5,213 nt of DNA from Bacillota bacterium (lineage in GTDB: Bacteria; Bacillota; Clostridia; Acetivibrionales; DSM-1351). The stretch is from positions 1-5,213 of the forward strand of contig JAEWZA010000262.1 in NCBI GenBank assembly GCA_023395575.1, written 5' to 3'. Positions 1-5,213 of this stretch are shown piece after piece. A model generated the notes under the pieces. That model searched no databases. It had not been told where the DNA came from and saw nothing but the letters and a program-made list of their open reading frames with translations. Position 1 is the first letter of the stretch. Each line of letters opens with the position of its first letter. The position numbers were made by a program, and so were the translations under genes.

Positions 1-19
1 ACTATAGCTAATACAACTA

Positions 20-35
20 GCATATAAAGATATGC
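20..35. repeat. Short perfect inverted repeat
   Basis: GCATAT (20-25) and ATATGC (30-35) are perfect reverse complements separated by 4 bases. No T tract follows on either strand, so it does not look like an intrinsic terminator. It could be a protein-binding site or a chance event in AT-rich DNA. Confidence 0.3.
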
Positions 36-138
36 AAATCAAATAATCTCTTATTGTATGCTTTATAAGTTTGAAATGTTAATTAAATTGGATGTAAAAT
101 AATAACAAAATATACTACAAATAGAGATAACTAGACAA

Positions 139-166
139 TTGATAATATAATTATATTCCCTAAAAT
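139..166 (+). promoter_or_regulatory. Candidate sigma-A promoter (distal) for pilB
   Basis: TTGATA (139-144) and TAAAAT (161-166) each match the -35 and -10 consensus at five of six positions, with a 16-nt spacer. Transcription would start near 173. AT-rich DNA gives such matches easily, so this is weaker than the promoter at 178-206. Confidence 0.25.
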
Positions 167-177
167 GTATATTTTTG

Positions 178-206
178 TTGAAGTAATGATAATTTAATAA
201 TATAAT
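178..206 (+). promoter_or_regulatory. Candidate sigma-A promoter for the pil locus
   Basis: TTGAAG (178-183, four of six matches to the -35 consensus) is followed after exactly 17 nt by a perfect TATAAT (201-206). Transcription would start near 213, leaving an untranslated leader of about 180 nt before the pilB start. This is the best-spaced pair in the upstream region. The match is seen directly; activity is inferred. Confidence 0.4.
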
Positions 207-378
207 GTAGCTATAGACTATAAATTGTTGCTTTGCAATATATTAGTTTTAAAGGATTTTTTGATAAAATGTAGAATATAGAAAACATGATAGCAGGAAA
301 CGGTATATAAATAATAATTATAATAGAGGCATTAATTATATAATTTTACTAAATATATACTCGCAAAAAAATATAATT

Positions 379-383
379 GGGTG
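379..383 (+). promoter_or_regulatory. Ribosome binding site deciding the TTG start of pilB
   Basis: GGGTG lies 9 nt before a TTG at 393. An in-frame TGA at 384-386 rules out any start further upstream, and the next in-frame ATG (codon 18) would remove half of the first MshEN motif. The TTG is therefore the only start that keeps the family's N-terminus. Confidence 0.6.
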
Positions 384-392
384 TGAATACTA

Positions 393-2084
393 TTGATAAA
401 AAAACCTAGAAAGCGTCTTGGTGATTTGCTTCTAGAAGTTGGAATGATTACGCAGGAACAACTTGATGCAGCAATTGACTTTCAAAAGAAGACTGGTGAG
501 AAATTAGGAAATGCAATTACTAAACTTGGCTATGCATCTGAAGATGATATTATACAAGTACTTGAGTTTCAGCTTGGAATCCCACATGTTAAACTAGAAA
601 AATATAATATTGAAAAATTGGCATGTTCGTCTATACCAGAGAGTATTGCCAGACGATATGGGCTAATTCCTATTAAGATAGATAAGGGCATTTTAACCGT
701 TGCAATGAGTGACCCTTTGAATGTATTTGCTATAGATGATGTAAGAATATATTCAGGGCTAGAAGTTCAGCCTGTAATTGCAAATAACGCTTCGGTAATT
801 AAAGCAATTGACAAGTACTATGGTGCTGATAAAGCGATGAGAGCTGTTGAGGAGTTTAAAAAAGAGCACTCTACATTAAAAATTAATTCAGAAGTTGTTA
901 CTGATCAAAGTGAAGATGAGGTAAATAATTCACCTGCTGTTAAAGCTATAAACTCTATAATAGAGCAGGCTGTTAGAAGCAGAGCAAGTGATATACATAT
1001 AGAGCCTTTTGAGACATATATTAATATACGATACAGAATAGATGGCCAGTTAAGTGTAATTATGAGACCTGATATTGACATTATGACAGCAATATCGGCT
1101 CGTATAAAGATAATAGGTGGAATGAATATCGCTGAGAAACGACTTCCGCAGGATGGACGTATCAGTATTGAAGTTGATGGCAGAGAATATGATCTTCGAG
1201 TATCTATACTGCCTACAATGTATGGTGAGAAAATTGTTATTCGTATAGCAGATAAAAATGCCTTTATTCTGTCAAAAGAAGAGCTGGGCTTTAATGAATA
1301 TGAAATCAAACAGTTTACAAATATGTTGCAGAATCCTCATGGCATTATATTAGTTACCGGACCAACCGGAAGTGGTAAGTCAACTACACTATATAGTGCA
1401 ATTAGTGAGATTAACAGGCAGGACATTAATATTGTTACAGTTGAAGATCCCGTTGAATGTATAATTGAGGGAGTAAATCAGGTACAGGTTAATACTAAAA
1501 CAGGAATGACATTTGCTACTAGCTTACGATCTATTTTGAGGCAGGACCCAGATGTTATTATGATAGGTGAAATTAGAGATACTGAAACTGCTGAAATAGC
1601 TGTTAGAGCTGCAATCACAGGACACTTGGTACTTAGTACAATACATACAAATGATGCTCCTAGTTCGGTTTTGAGATTAATAGATATGGGAATTGAACCT
1701 TATATGGTTTCTTCTGCAATGGTAGGAGTTATTGCTCAAAGATTGGTTAGGAGAATTTGTCCTAATTGTACAGAAAAATATACAGCAACAGATGAGGATA
1801 TGGAAATTTTGCGACTTGAAGGCGAAAGACCTACATTATATAAAGGACGAGGCTGTCCAATGTGTACTTTCACAGGTTACAGAGGTAGACAGGGTGTATA
1901 TGAGGTTATAACTGTTTCTAAAAAGCACAAGGAAATGATAAATAATCGGTGTTCTGAAGGAGAGTTAAAAGAGTATTCCATTGAAAATGGAATGCAGACT
2001 TTAAGGGAAAACCTGATAAAAAAGGTTCTTGCTGGTGAAACCACTGTTAGTGAATTGGTAAAAACAGCATATTCAAATGATTGA
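393..2084 (+). CDS. pilB: Type IV pilus assembly (extension) ATPase PilB, GspE/PulE family, with MshEN c-di-GMP domain
   Basis: Cytoplasmic hexameric ATPase that powers pilin polymerisation at the base of the pilus. The 563 residues are full length for the family. An N-terminal MshEN domain carries two 24-residue motifs at residues 8-31 (RLG...Q31) and 37-60 (KLG...Q60), separated by 5 residues, the arrangement that binds c-di-GMP in MshE-type ATPases. The C-terminal RecA-like domain has Walker A GPTGSGKST at 323-331 (Lys329), the acidic box VEDPVE at 350-355, Walker B DPDVIMIGE at 385-393 (Glu393) and a His box from His411 to His418. A zinc-binding tetracysteine is present as C456-P-N-C459 and C488-P-M-C491; this insertion is typical of PilB/GspE and absent from PilT. 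Translation starts at TTG. It is the first gene of the locus and is followed by a 267-nt gap before pilT. All catalytic motifs are intact. A GspE role is unlikely because pilT follows. Confidence 0.96.
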   Translation: MIKKPRKRLGDLLLEVGMITQEQLDAAIDFQKKTGEKLGNAITKLGYASEDDIIQVLEFQLGIPHVKLEKYNIEKLACSSIPESIARRYGLIPIKIDKGILTVAMSDPLNVFAIDDVRIYSGLEVQPVIANNASVIKAIDKYYGADKAMRAVEEFKKEHSTLKINSEVVTDQSEDEVNNSPAVKAINSIIEQAVRSRASDIHIEPFETYINIRYRIDGQLSVIMRPDIDIMTAISARIKIIGGMNIAEKRLPQDGRISIEVDGREYDLRVSILPTMYGEKIVIRIADKNAFILSKEELGFNEYEIKQFTNMLQNPHGIILVTGPTGSGKSTTLYSAISEINRQDINIVTVEDPVECIIEGVNQVQVNTKTGMTFATSLRSILRQDPDVIMIGEIRDTETAEIAVRAAITGHLVLSTIHTNDAPSSVLRLIDMGIEPYMVSSAMVGVIAQRLVRRICPNCTEKYTATDEDMEILRLEGERPTLYKGRGCPMCTFTGYRGRQGVYEVITVSKKHKEMINNRCSEGELKEYSIENGMQTLRENLIKKVLAGETTVSELVKTAYSND

Positions 2085-2250
2085 TGTTGTATTATCAACA
2101 GGAATTAGAATTAAAAATGTTTAAATATACAACAATATCAGTGGTTAGATGGAGAAATATATTTTTATAATTATAGGAAATAAATTTTAAATCGAAGAAT
2201 ATTTTTTGCTGTACAAAAGGGAATTAAAAAAGTAATTGTGTTTATGTATG

Positions 2251-2270
2251 ATGATGTTTTAAACATTCAT
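2251..2270. repeat. Imperfect palindrome upstream of pilT
   Basis: ATGTTT (2254-2259) and AAACAT (2261-2266) form a perfect inverted repeat around a single T. Allowing one bulged base, the arms extend outward to ATGA (2251-2254) and TCAT (2267-2270). It abuts a TTGACG at 2271. The form is that of an operator for a dimeric regulator, but no regulator family is recognised from it. Confidence 0.35.
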
Positions 2271-2296
2271 TTGACGATTTAAATAATTGTTAAATA
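2271..2296 (+). promoter_or_regulatory. Weak promoter-like element upstream of pilT
   Basis: TTGACG (2271-2276) matches five of six -35 positions. The nearest -10-like hexamer is TAAATA (2291-2296), preceded by TG one base upstream as in extended -10 promoters, but the spacer is only 14 nt, shorter than normal. Recorded as tentative because the gap and the adjacent palindrome make a separate pilT promoter plausible. Confidence 0.18.
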
Positions 2297-2341
2297 GGAA
2301 ATACTTTAAATTGCGAAAAAATATGTTATTATGTATTTAAC

Positions 2342-2346
2342 GGGGG
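2342..2346 (+). promoter_or_regulatory. Ribosome binding site setting the pilT start at 2352
   Basis: GGGGG lies 5 nt before the ATG at 2352. The in-frame ATG at 2331 has no purine-rich site at a usable distance, which favours the downstream start. Confidence 0.65.
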
Positions 2347-2351
2347 AAAAA

Positions 2352-3404
2352 ATGTTTCTGGAAGAATTACTAAGAAAGGCTAGAGAAATAGGAGCTTCTG
2401 ATTTACATATTACAGTTGGAGTCCCACCTACGTACAGACACAATGGAAGACTTGTAACATTTGATGATAATAGATTACTCCCAGCTGATACAAAAGAGCT
2501 AGTGCGGAATATGTTAAATGATGACCAGTGGAGGGTATATGAAGAGAACGGAGAACTGGATTTATCATTTTCTTTAAAGGGAATGGCAAGGTTCAGGGCA
2601 AATGTTTACAAACAAAGAGGAACCTGTTGTGCTGCAATCAGAATAGTAAATCTTACAATACCATCTTTTGATGAGCTTGGAATACCTGACATTGTTAAGG
2701 AGTTGGGTAAAAGGACAAAGGGACTGATATTGGTTACAGGACCAACAGGCAGCGGAAAGTCAACAACTTTGGCTTCTATAATAGATATGATAAATAAAGA
2801 GAGAGATTGTCATATTCTAACTTTGGAGGACCCTATAGAGTATCTTCATAGACATAATAAATCAATTGTTAACCAGCGAGAAATTGGAAATGATTCTCAT
2901 TCATATGCAGCAGCGCTAAGGGCTGCATTAAGAGATGATCCAGATGTTATTTTGGTAGGTGAGATGAGGGATATCGAGACAATTGGAATAGCTGTCACAG
3001 CTGCTGAAACAGGGCATCTTGTACTTTCAACACTGCATACCATAGGTGCTGCAAATACAATTGACAGAATTATTGACGTATTTCCGCCTCATCAGCAACA
3101 GCAGATTCGTGTTCAACTTTCCTCAGTTATTCAAGGTGTTATATCACAGCAGCTTATTCCACGTAAGGATATAGAAGGTAGAGCTGCAGCAGTTGAAATA
3201 ATGGTTGCTAATCCAGCAATAAGAAACCTGATTCGAGAAGGAAAAACTCATCAAATTAATTCACAGATACAGATGGGTTCAAGGTTTGGCATGCAGACAA
3301 TGGACAGCAGCATTGCGAATTTATACAAAAAAGGTGTTATAGGCCAGGAAGAAGCATTAATACATGCAACTGATCAAGAAAATCTGATGCGATTTATGGG
3401 GTGA
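2352..3404 (+). CDS. pilT: Type IV pilus retraction ATPase PilT
   Basis: Cytoplasmic hexameric ATPase that drives pilus depolymerisation and retraction, the basis of twitching. I take the ATG at 2352 (350 residues) rather than the ATG at 2331, which would add 7 residues: only 2352 has a Shine-Dalgarno, and it gives the usual N-terminus MFLEELLRKA followed by GASDLHI. With this start the key residues fall at the same numbers as in Pseudomonas aeruginosa PilT: Walker A GPTGSGKST at 130-138 (Lys136), acidic box LEDPIE ending at Glu163, Walker B DPDVILVGE ending at Glu204, and His222 and His229 of the His box. The C-terminal signature AIRNLIREGK (289-298), which is specific to retraction ATPases, is present, and there is no zinc tetracysteine, separating it from PilB. 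The gene ends 5 nt before pilC and its last codons contain the pilC ribosome binding site. Its presence argues for a T4P rather than a type II secretion system. Confidence 0.96.
   Translation: MFLEELLRKAREIGASDLHITVGVPPTYRHNGRLVTFDDNRLLPADTKELVRNMLNDDQWRVYEENGELDLSFSLKGMARFRANVYKQRGTCCAAIRIVNLTIPSFDELGIPDIVKELGKRTKGLILVTGPTGSGKSTTLASIIDMINKERDCHILTLEDPIEYLHRHNKSIVNQREIGNDSHSYAAALRAALRDDPDVILVGEMRDIETIGIAVTAAETGHLVLSTLHTIGAANTIDRIIDVFPPHQQQQIRVQLSSVIQGVISQQLIPRKDIEGRAAAVEIMVANPAIRNLIREGKTHQINSQIQMGSRFGMQTMDSSIANLYKKGVIGQEEALIHATDQENLMRFMG
3398..3403 (+). promoter_or_regulatory. pilC ribosome binding site inside the end of pilT
   Basis: GGGGTG overlaps the last sense codon and stop of pilT and lies 6 nt before the TTG at 3410. 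The ATG at 3406 is in another frame and meets a stop after five codons, so the TTG is the start. The arrangement suggests translational coupling of pilT and pilC. Confidence 0.65.
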
Positions 3405-3409
3405 TATGA

Positions 3410-4627
3410 TTGGCTACATATAACTACAAGGCAAAGACCGCTGCAGGTACAACTGTAACAGGTAGCTTTGAAGCTGCTGACAAAAATATGGTAGTTGAAT
3501 TAATAAAAGAAAAAGGATATTATCCACTTTCAATTGAAGCAAAAAATGAAAAAGGTGTAGAAATAAACTTTAAATTCAATAAGAAGATTAAGCCAAAGGA
3601 ATTAGCTGTTTTTTGCCGCCAATTTCATACAATGCTGAATGCTGGTGTTACTGTTATTGGGTGTTTGGACATGCTAAGGCAACAAACGGAAAATAAAACA
3701 CTCAAAGAGGCTATATCATCGGTTTATGATGAGGTTCAGAAGGGAAGTACATTGTCAGAAGCTATGAAGGCTCTACCCAAGGTTTTTCCACCACTTATGG
3801 TAAGTATGGTTGAGGTTGGAGAGGTAGGCGGTACTCTTGAAGCAGTGCTTGAGAGGCTTTCAATACAGTATGAAAAGGATAACAAAATAAAATCAAAGGT
3901 ATCGACAGCTATGGTTTATCCTGCAGTAATTGGATGTATAGCTTTAGTTATGGTAACCTTTATGCTAATATTTATAGTACCTACCTTTGTGGGCATGATA
4001 GACTCTACTGGTGGGGAATTGCCAACACCGACAAAGGTTCTATTATTTATTAGTGGGCTTTTTACAAATCCGTTATTTATAGTTGGAGCGATTGTAGCAA
4101 TAATACTTCTTAGACTTGGCTTTAAAAAATTCAAAAGCACTGAGGGAGGCAAATATTTTATTGATAGATTAATTTATAAAATGCCTCTTGTTGGACCAAA
4201 TGTACAAAAGATATTAGCAGCAAGCTTTACAAGGACTATGAGCACCCTACTCAGCTCCGGAGTTTCACTAATACAGTCACTTGAGGTCGTAGACAGGGTA
4301 GTAAACAATCAGGTGGTTTCTAGAGGACTTGTACAGGTTAGCGATGATATCAAGAGCGGTTCAAATCTGGCAGCACCACTTGAGAGAATGGGAATTTTCC
4401 CGCTTATGGTTACACAAATGATTAGTGTAGGCGAGGAAGCCGGTTCTCTTGACGCAATCATGGAAAAGGTGGCGGATTTCTATGATGAAGAAGTGGAGAC
4501 ATCAATAAGCAAGCTTTTAGCGATGTTGGAACCACTTATGATGATGGTACTTGCAGTTATCGTGGGTTTTATGGTAATAGCCATGATAATGCCTACATTT
4601 ACCATTAATCAGGGTGTTGGTCAGTAA
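3410..4627 (+). CDS. pilC: Type IV pilus inner-membrane platform protein PilC, GspF family
   Basis: Polytopic membrane protein that forms the platform linking the PilB and PilT motors to the growing pilus. The 405 residues are normal for the family. A short N-terminal region (about residues 4-42, beginning YNYKAKTAAG) is followed by two T2SSF repeats. The first begins near F68 (FCRQFHTMLNAGV) and the second near F273 (FTRTMSTLLSSGVS), with the parallel motifs MVEVGEVGGTLE and MISVGEEAGSLD in each. Hydrophobic segments lie at about 171-195, 220-239 and 375-397, the three-helix layout expected, with the conserved LEPLMM entering the last helix. Translation starts at TTG. Only 5 nt separate it from pilT and 30 nt from the prepilin gene, so it is almost certainly co-transcribed with both. 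No truncation or odd residue is seen. Confidence 0.95.
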   Translation: MATYNYKAKTAAGTTVTGSFEAADKNMVVELIKEKGYYPLSIEAKNEKGVEINFKFNKKIKPKELAVFCRQFHTMLNAGVTVIGCLDMLRQQTENKTLKEAISSVYDEVQKGSTLSEAMKALPKVFPPLMVSMVEVGEVGGTLEAVLERLSIQYEKDNKIKSKVSTAMVYPAVIGCIALVMVTFMLIFIVPTFVGMIDSTGGELPTPTKVLLFISGLFTNPLFIVGAIVAIILLRLGFKKFKSTEGGKYFIDRLIYKMPLVGPNVQKILAASFTRTMSTLLSSGVSLIQSLEVVDRVVNNQVVSRGLVQVSDDIKSGSNLAAPLERMGIFPLMVTQMISVGEEAGSLDAIMEKVADFYDEEVETSISKLLAMLEPLMMMVLAVIVGFMVIAMIMPTFTINQGVGQ

Positions 4628-4630
4628 GAT

Positions 4631-4642
4631 ATATAATTATAT
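4631..4642. repeat. AT palindrome between pilC and the prepilin gene
   Basis: ATATAATTATAT is a perfect 12-bp palindrome ending two bases before the prepilin Shine-Dalgarno. The same 12-mer occurs at 145-156 upstream of pilB, and its 10-bp core TATAATTATA also at 2166-2175 between pilB and pilT. Function is unknown; it contains a TATAAT but no matching -35 is in place. Confidence 0.35.
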
Positions 4643-4643
4643 T

Positions 4644-4652
4644 AAGGGGGAG
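4644..4652 (+). promoter_or_regulatory. Strong ribosome binding site of the prepilin gene
   Basis: AAGGGGGAG lies 5 nt before the GTG at 4658. It is the most extensive Shine-Dalgarno in the window, fitting the high demand for the structural pilin, and it fixes the GTG start. Confidence 0.7.
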
Positions 4653-4657
4653 TTTTT

Positions 4658-5122
4658 GTGAAAGGGTTTTTTAGTAGTGTGAAAAAGAATAAGAAGGGTT
4701 ATACTCTTACAGAATTAATTGTAGTTGTGGCGATTTTGGGTGTGTTGGCAGTAATTGCTGTTCCGATGATTATGAATTCGGTACGTGATGCAAGATTAAA
4801 TGCTGATGAAACATCGGCTAAGGCTATTGAAACAGCTGTACAAATGTGTTTAGCAGATGGTACATTAGCGTATGGTGATCATGATAATGATAATGATGCT
4901 ACAACTAAAGATCGAATATACATTCCAAGTGGGTCTTCAGGAGGTGTTAATATCGAGACTATAATAAAAAACAGACTTGTCGGTAGACAATATCCTGAAA
5001 ATATTACAGGGACTATGCCTAGTGGTGCCACAGATAGAAGAGTTTGGTATTTACATTTGGAAACTGGAAAAGTAGCTAAAGATCCTACTGCTACTACTAC
5101 CACTATTAAACAACTAAACTAA
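4658..5122 (+). CDS. pilA: Type IV prepilin (probable major pilin, PilA-like)
   Basis: Structural subunit of the pilus, 154 residues, starting at GTG. It has a 14-residue basic leader (MKGFFSSVKKNKKG) and a class III signal: PilD should cleave after Gly14 and methylate Tyr15, with Glu19 as the conserved +5 Glu. The hydrophobic helix that anchors and packs the pilin runs from about L17 to P36, with the usual Pro at mature position 22. Tyr rather than Phe at +1 is less common but accepted. The mature protein would be about 140 residues. After the helix an Asp-rich loop, D74-H-D-N-D-N-D80 ending at D85, has the spacing of an EF-hand-like calcium loop. There is one cysteine (C64), so no intrachain disulfide, as in other Gram-positive pilins. 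The C-terminus has a Thr-rich run (residues 144-149) encoded by near-identical ACT triplets. Position after pilC and the strong ribosome binding site suggest the major pilin; a minor pilin cannot be excluded. Confidence 0.9.
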   Translation: MKGFFSSVKKNKKGYTLTELIVVVAILGVLAVIAVPMIMNSVRDARLNADETSAKAIETAVQMCLADGTLAYGDHDNDNDATTKDRIYIPSGSSGGVNIETIIKNRLVGRQYPENITGTMPSGATDRRVWYLHLETGKVAKDPTATTTTIKQLN

Positions 5123-5123
5123 T

Positions 5124-5213
5124 ATGCAAACATTCATCACACTCTACATCGCAGCTTTTGGTCTTATAATTGGTAGCTTTTTGAATGTATGTATTTACCG
5201 AATACCATCAAAG
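5124..5213 (+). CDS. pilD: Prepilin peptidase PilD, N-terminal fragment cut by the window edge
   Basis: Integral-membrane aspartic peptidase (A24 family) that cleaves prepilin leaders and, in bifunctional members, N-methylates the new N-terminus. The ATG at 5124 opens a frame that stays open for 30 codons to the last base of the window. It encodes MQTFITLYIAAFGLIIGSFL followed by NVCIYRIPSK. The GSFLNVCIYRIP block is the well-known start of the N-terminal domain of this family, following a first membrane segment. An in-frame TAA at 5115-5117 excludes an earlier start. The gene begins 1 nt after the prepilin stop and has no visible Shine-Dalgarno, so its translation is probably coupled to that of the prepilin. 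The cytoplasmic cysteine pairs and catalytic aspartates lie beyond the window and cannot be checked. Confidence 0.88.
   Translation, partial: MQTFITLYIAAFGLIIGSFLNVCIYRIPSK

Larger units (their letters stand above)
1..392. other. AT-rich non-coding region upstream of pilB
   Basis: No reading frame of useful length with a ribosome binding site was found here; the three forward frames all meet stops within the first 30 bases, so no tail of an upstream gene is visible. The stretch is strongly AT-rich with many short palindromes. It holds two promoter-like pairs (139-166 and 178-206) and the pilB ribosome binding site at its right end. I looked for the conserved cores of c-di-GMP riboswitches, which precede some clostridial pilus genes, and for a GC-rich hairpin with a T tract, and saw neither. 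Its main role is probably as promoter and leader of the pil locus. Confidence 0.75.
2085..2351. other. Non-coding gap between pilB and pilT
   Basis: AT-rich gap of 267 nt, the only long gap inside the locus. Only very short open frames (17 codons or fewer, no convincing Shine-Dalgarno) occur. A small stem, TGTTG (2085-2089) with CAACA (2096-2100), sits directly after the pilB stop but lacks a T tract, so I do not call it a terminator. Further in are a TATAATTATA palindrome (2166-2175), the imperfect palindrome at 2251-2270 and a weak promoter-like element at 2271-2296. The gap could separate transcription of pilB from that of pilT-pilC-pilA-pilD. Confidence 0.6.

Noticed and set aside
1..392. 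c-di-GMP riboswitch upstream of the pil locus
   Set aside because: Such elements control some clostridial pilus genes, but none of their conserved core segments or GC-rich stems can be seen in this AT-rich stretch. A covariance-model scan would settle it.
905..1309. 134-codon open frame on the - strand within pilB
   Set aside because: It lies antisense to the well-supported ATPase core of pilB, resembles no recognisable family and has no promoter or neighbour to support it. It is a shadow of the coding strand.
1877..2098. 73-codon open frame on the - strand over the end of pilB
   Set aside because: Antisense to the conserved C-terminus of pilB with no family features; shadow frame.
2085..2100. 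Possible terminator after pilB
   Set aside because: The stem TGTTG/CAACA is only 5 bp with a 6-nt loop and no T tract follows, so it does not meet the pattern of an intrinsic terminator.
2117..2170. 17-codon open frame starting ATG at 2117
   Set aside because: Very short, with no clear ribosome binding site at a usable distance and no recognisable peptide features.
2331..2351. Seven-codon N-terminal extension of PilT from the ATG at 2331
   Set aside because: No Shine-Dalgarno precedes it, and starting at 2352 gives the normal N-terminus and places Lys136, Glu163, Glu204, His222 and His229 exactly as in Pseudomonas aeruginosa PilT.
3916..4152. 78-codon open frame on the - strand within pilC
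   Set aside because: Antisense to the first two membrane segments of pilC; its composition is explained by the complement of hydrophobic codons.
4632..4637. Internal promoter for the prepilin gene based on a perfect TATAAT
   Set aside because: No -35-like hexamer lies 16-18 nt upstream, there is no extended -10 TG, and the implied start would fall at the Shine-Dalgarno itself.
4879..5103. 74-codon open frame on the - strand within the prepilin gene
   Set aside because: Antisense to the pilin globular domain and without a ribosome site or recognisable motif.

Overview
The window carries a type IV pilus (T4P) locus read entirely on the + strand. The order is pilB (extension ATPase), pilT (retraction ATPase), pilC (inner-membrane platform), pilA-like prepilin, and the first 30 codons of pilD (prepilin peptidase), which runs off the right edge. 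Low GC, heavy use of AGA and ATA codons, strong G-rich Shine-Dalgarno sites, several TTG/GTG starts and the absence of any outer-membrane secretin gene suggest a low-GC Gram-positive anaerobe of the Clostridia. Genus-level placement (for example a Ruminiclostridium-like organism) is only a guess.

Layout: positions 1-392 are very AT-rich and non-coding, with two plausible sigma-A-type promoters in tandem and no recognisable riboswitch or RNA gene. pilB spans 393-2084. A 267-nt non-coding gap follows, with an imperfect palindrome beside a weak promoter-like element. Then pilT (2352-3404, using the second in-frame ATG), pilC (3410-4627) and the prepilin (4658-5122) lie close together, and pilD starts 1 nt after the prepilin stop (5124 to beyond 5213). 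The tight spacing from pilT to pilD suggests one transcription unit; pilB may be read through into it or transcribed separately.

How the genes work together: the prepilin enters the membrane with a short basic leader that PilD cleaves after a Gly. PilC forms the platform from which PilB drives pilus assembly using ATP. PilT depolymerises the fibre, which marks this as a retractable T4P rather than a type II secretion locus. PilB carries a full tandem MshEN motif, so c-di-GMP probably controls assembly.

No novel system is evident; this is a fairly standard clostridial T4P cassette. The points most worth a second look are an Asp-rich, EF-hand-like loop in the pilin, the MshEN c-di-GMP site in PilB, and the same 10-bp AT palindrome in three intergenic gaps of the locus.
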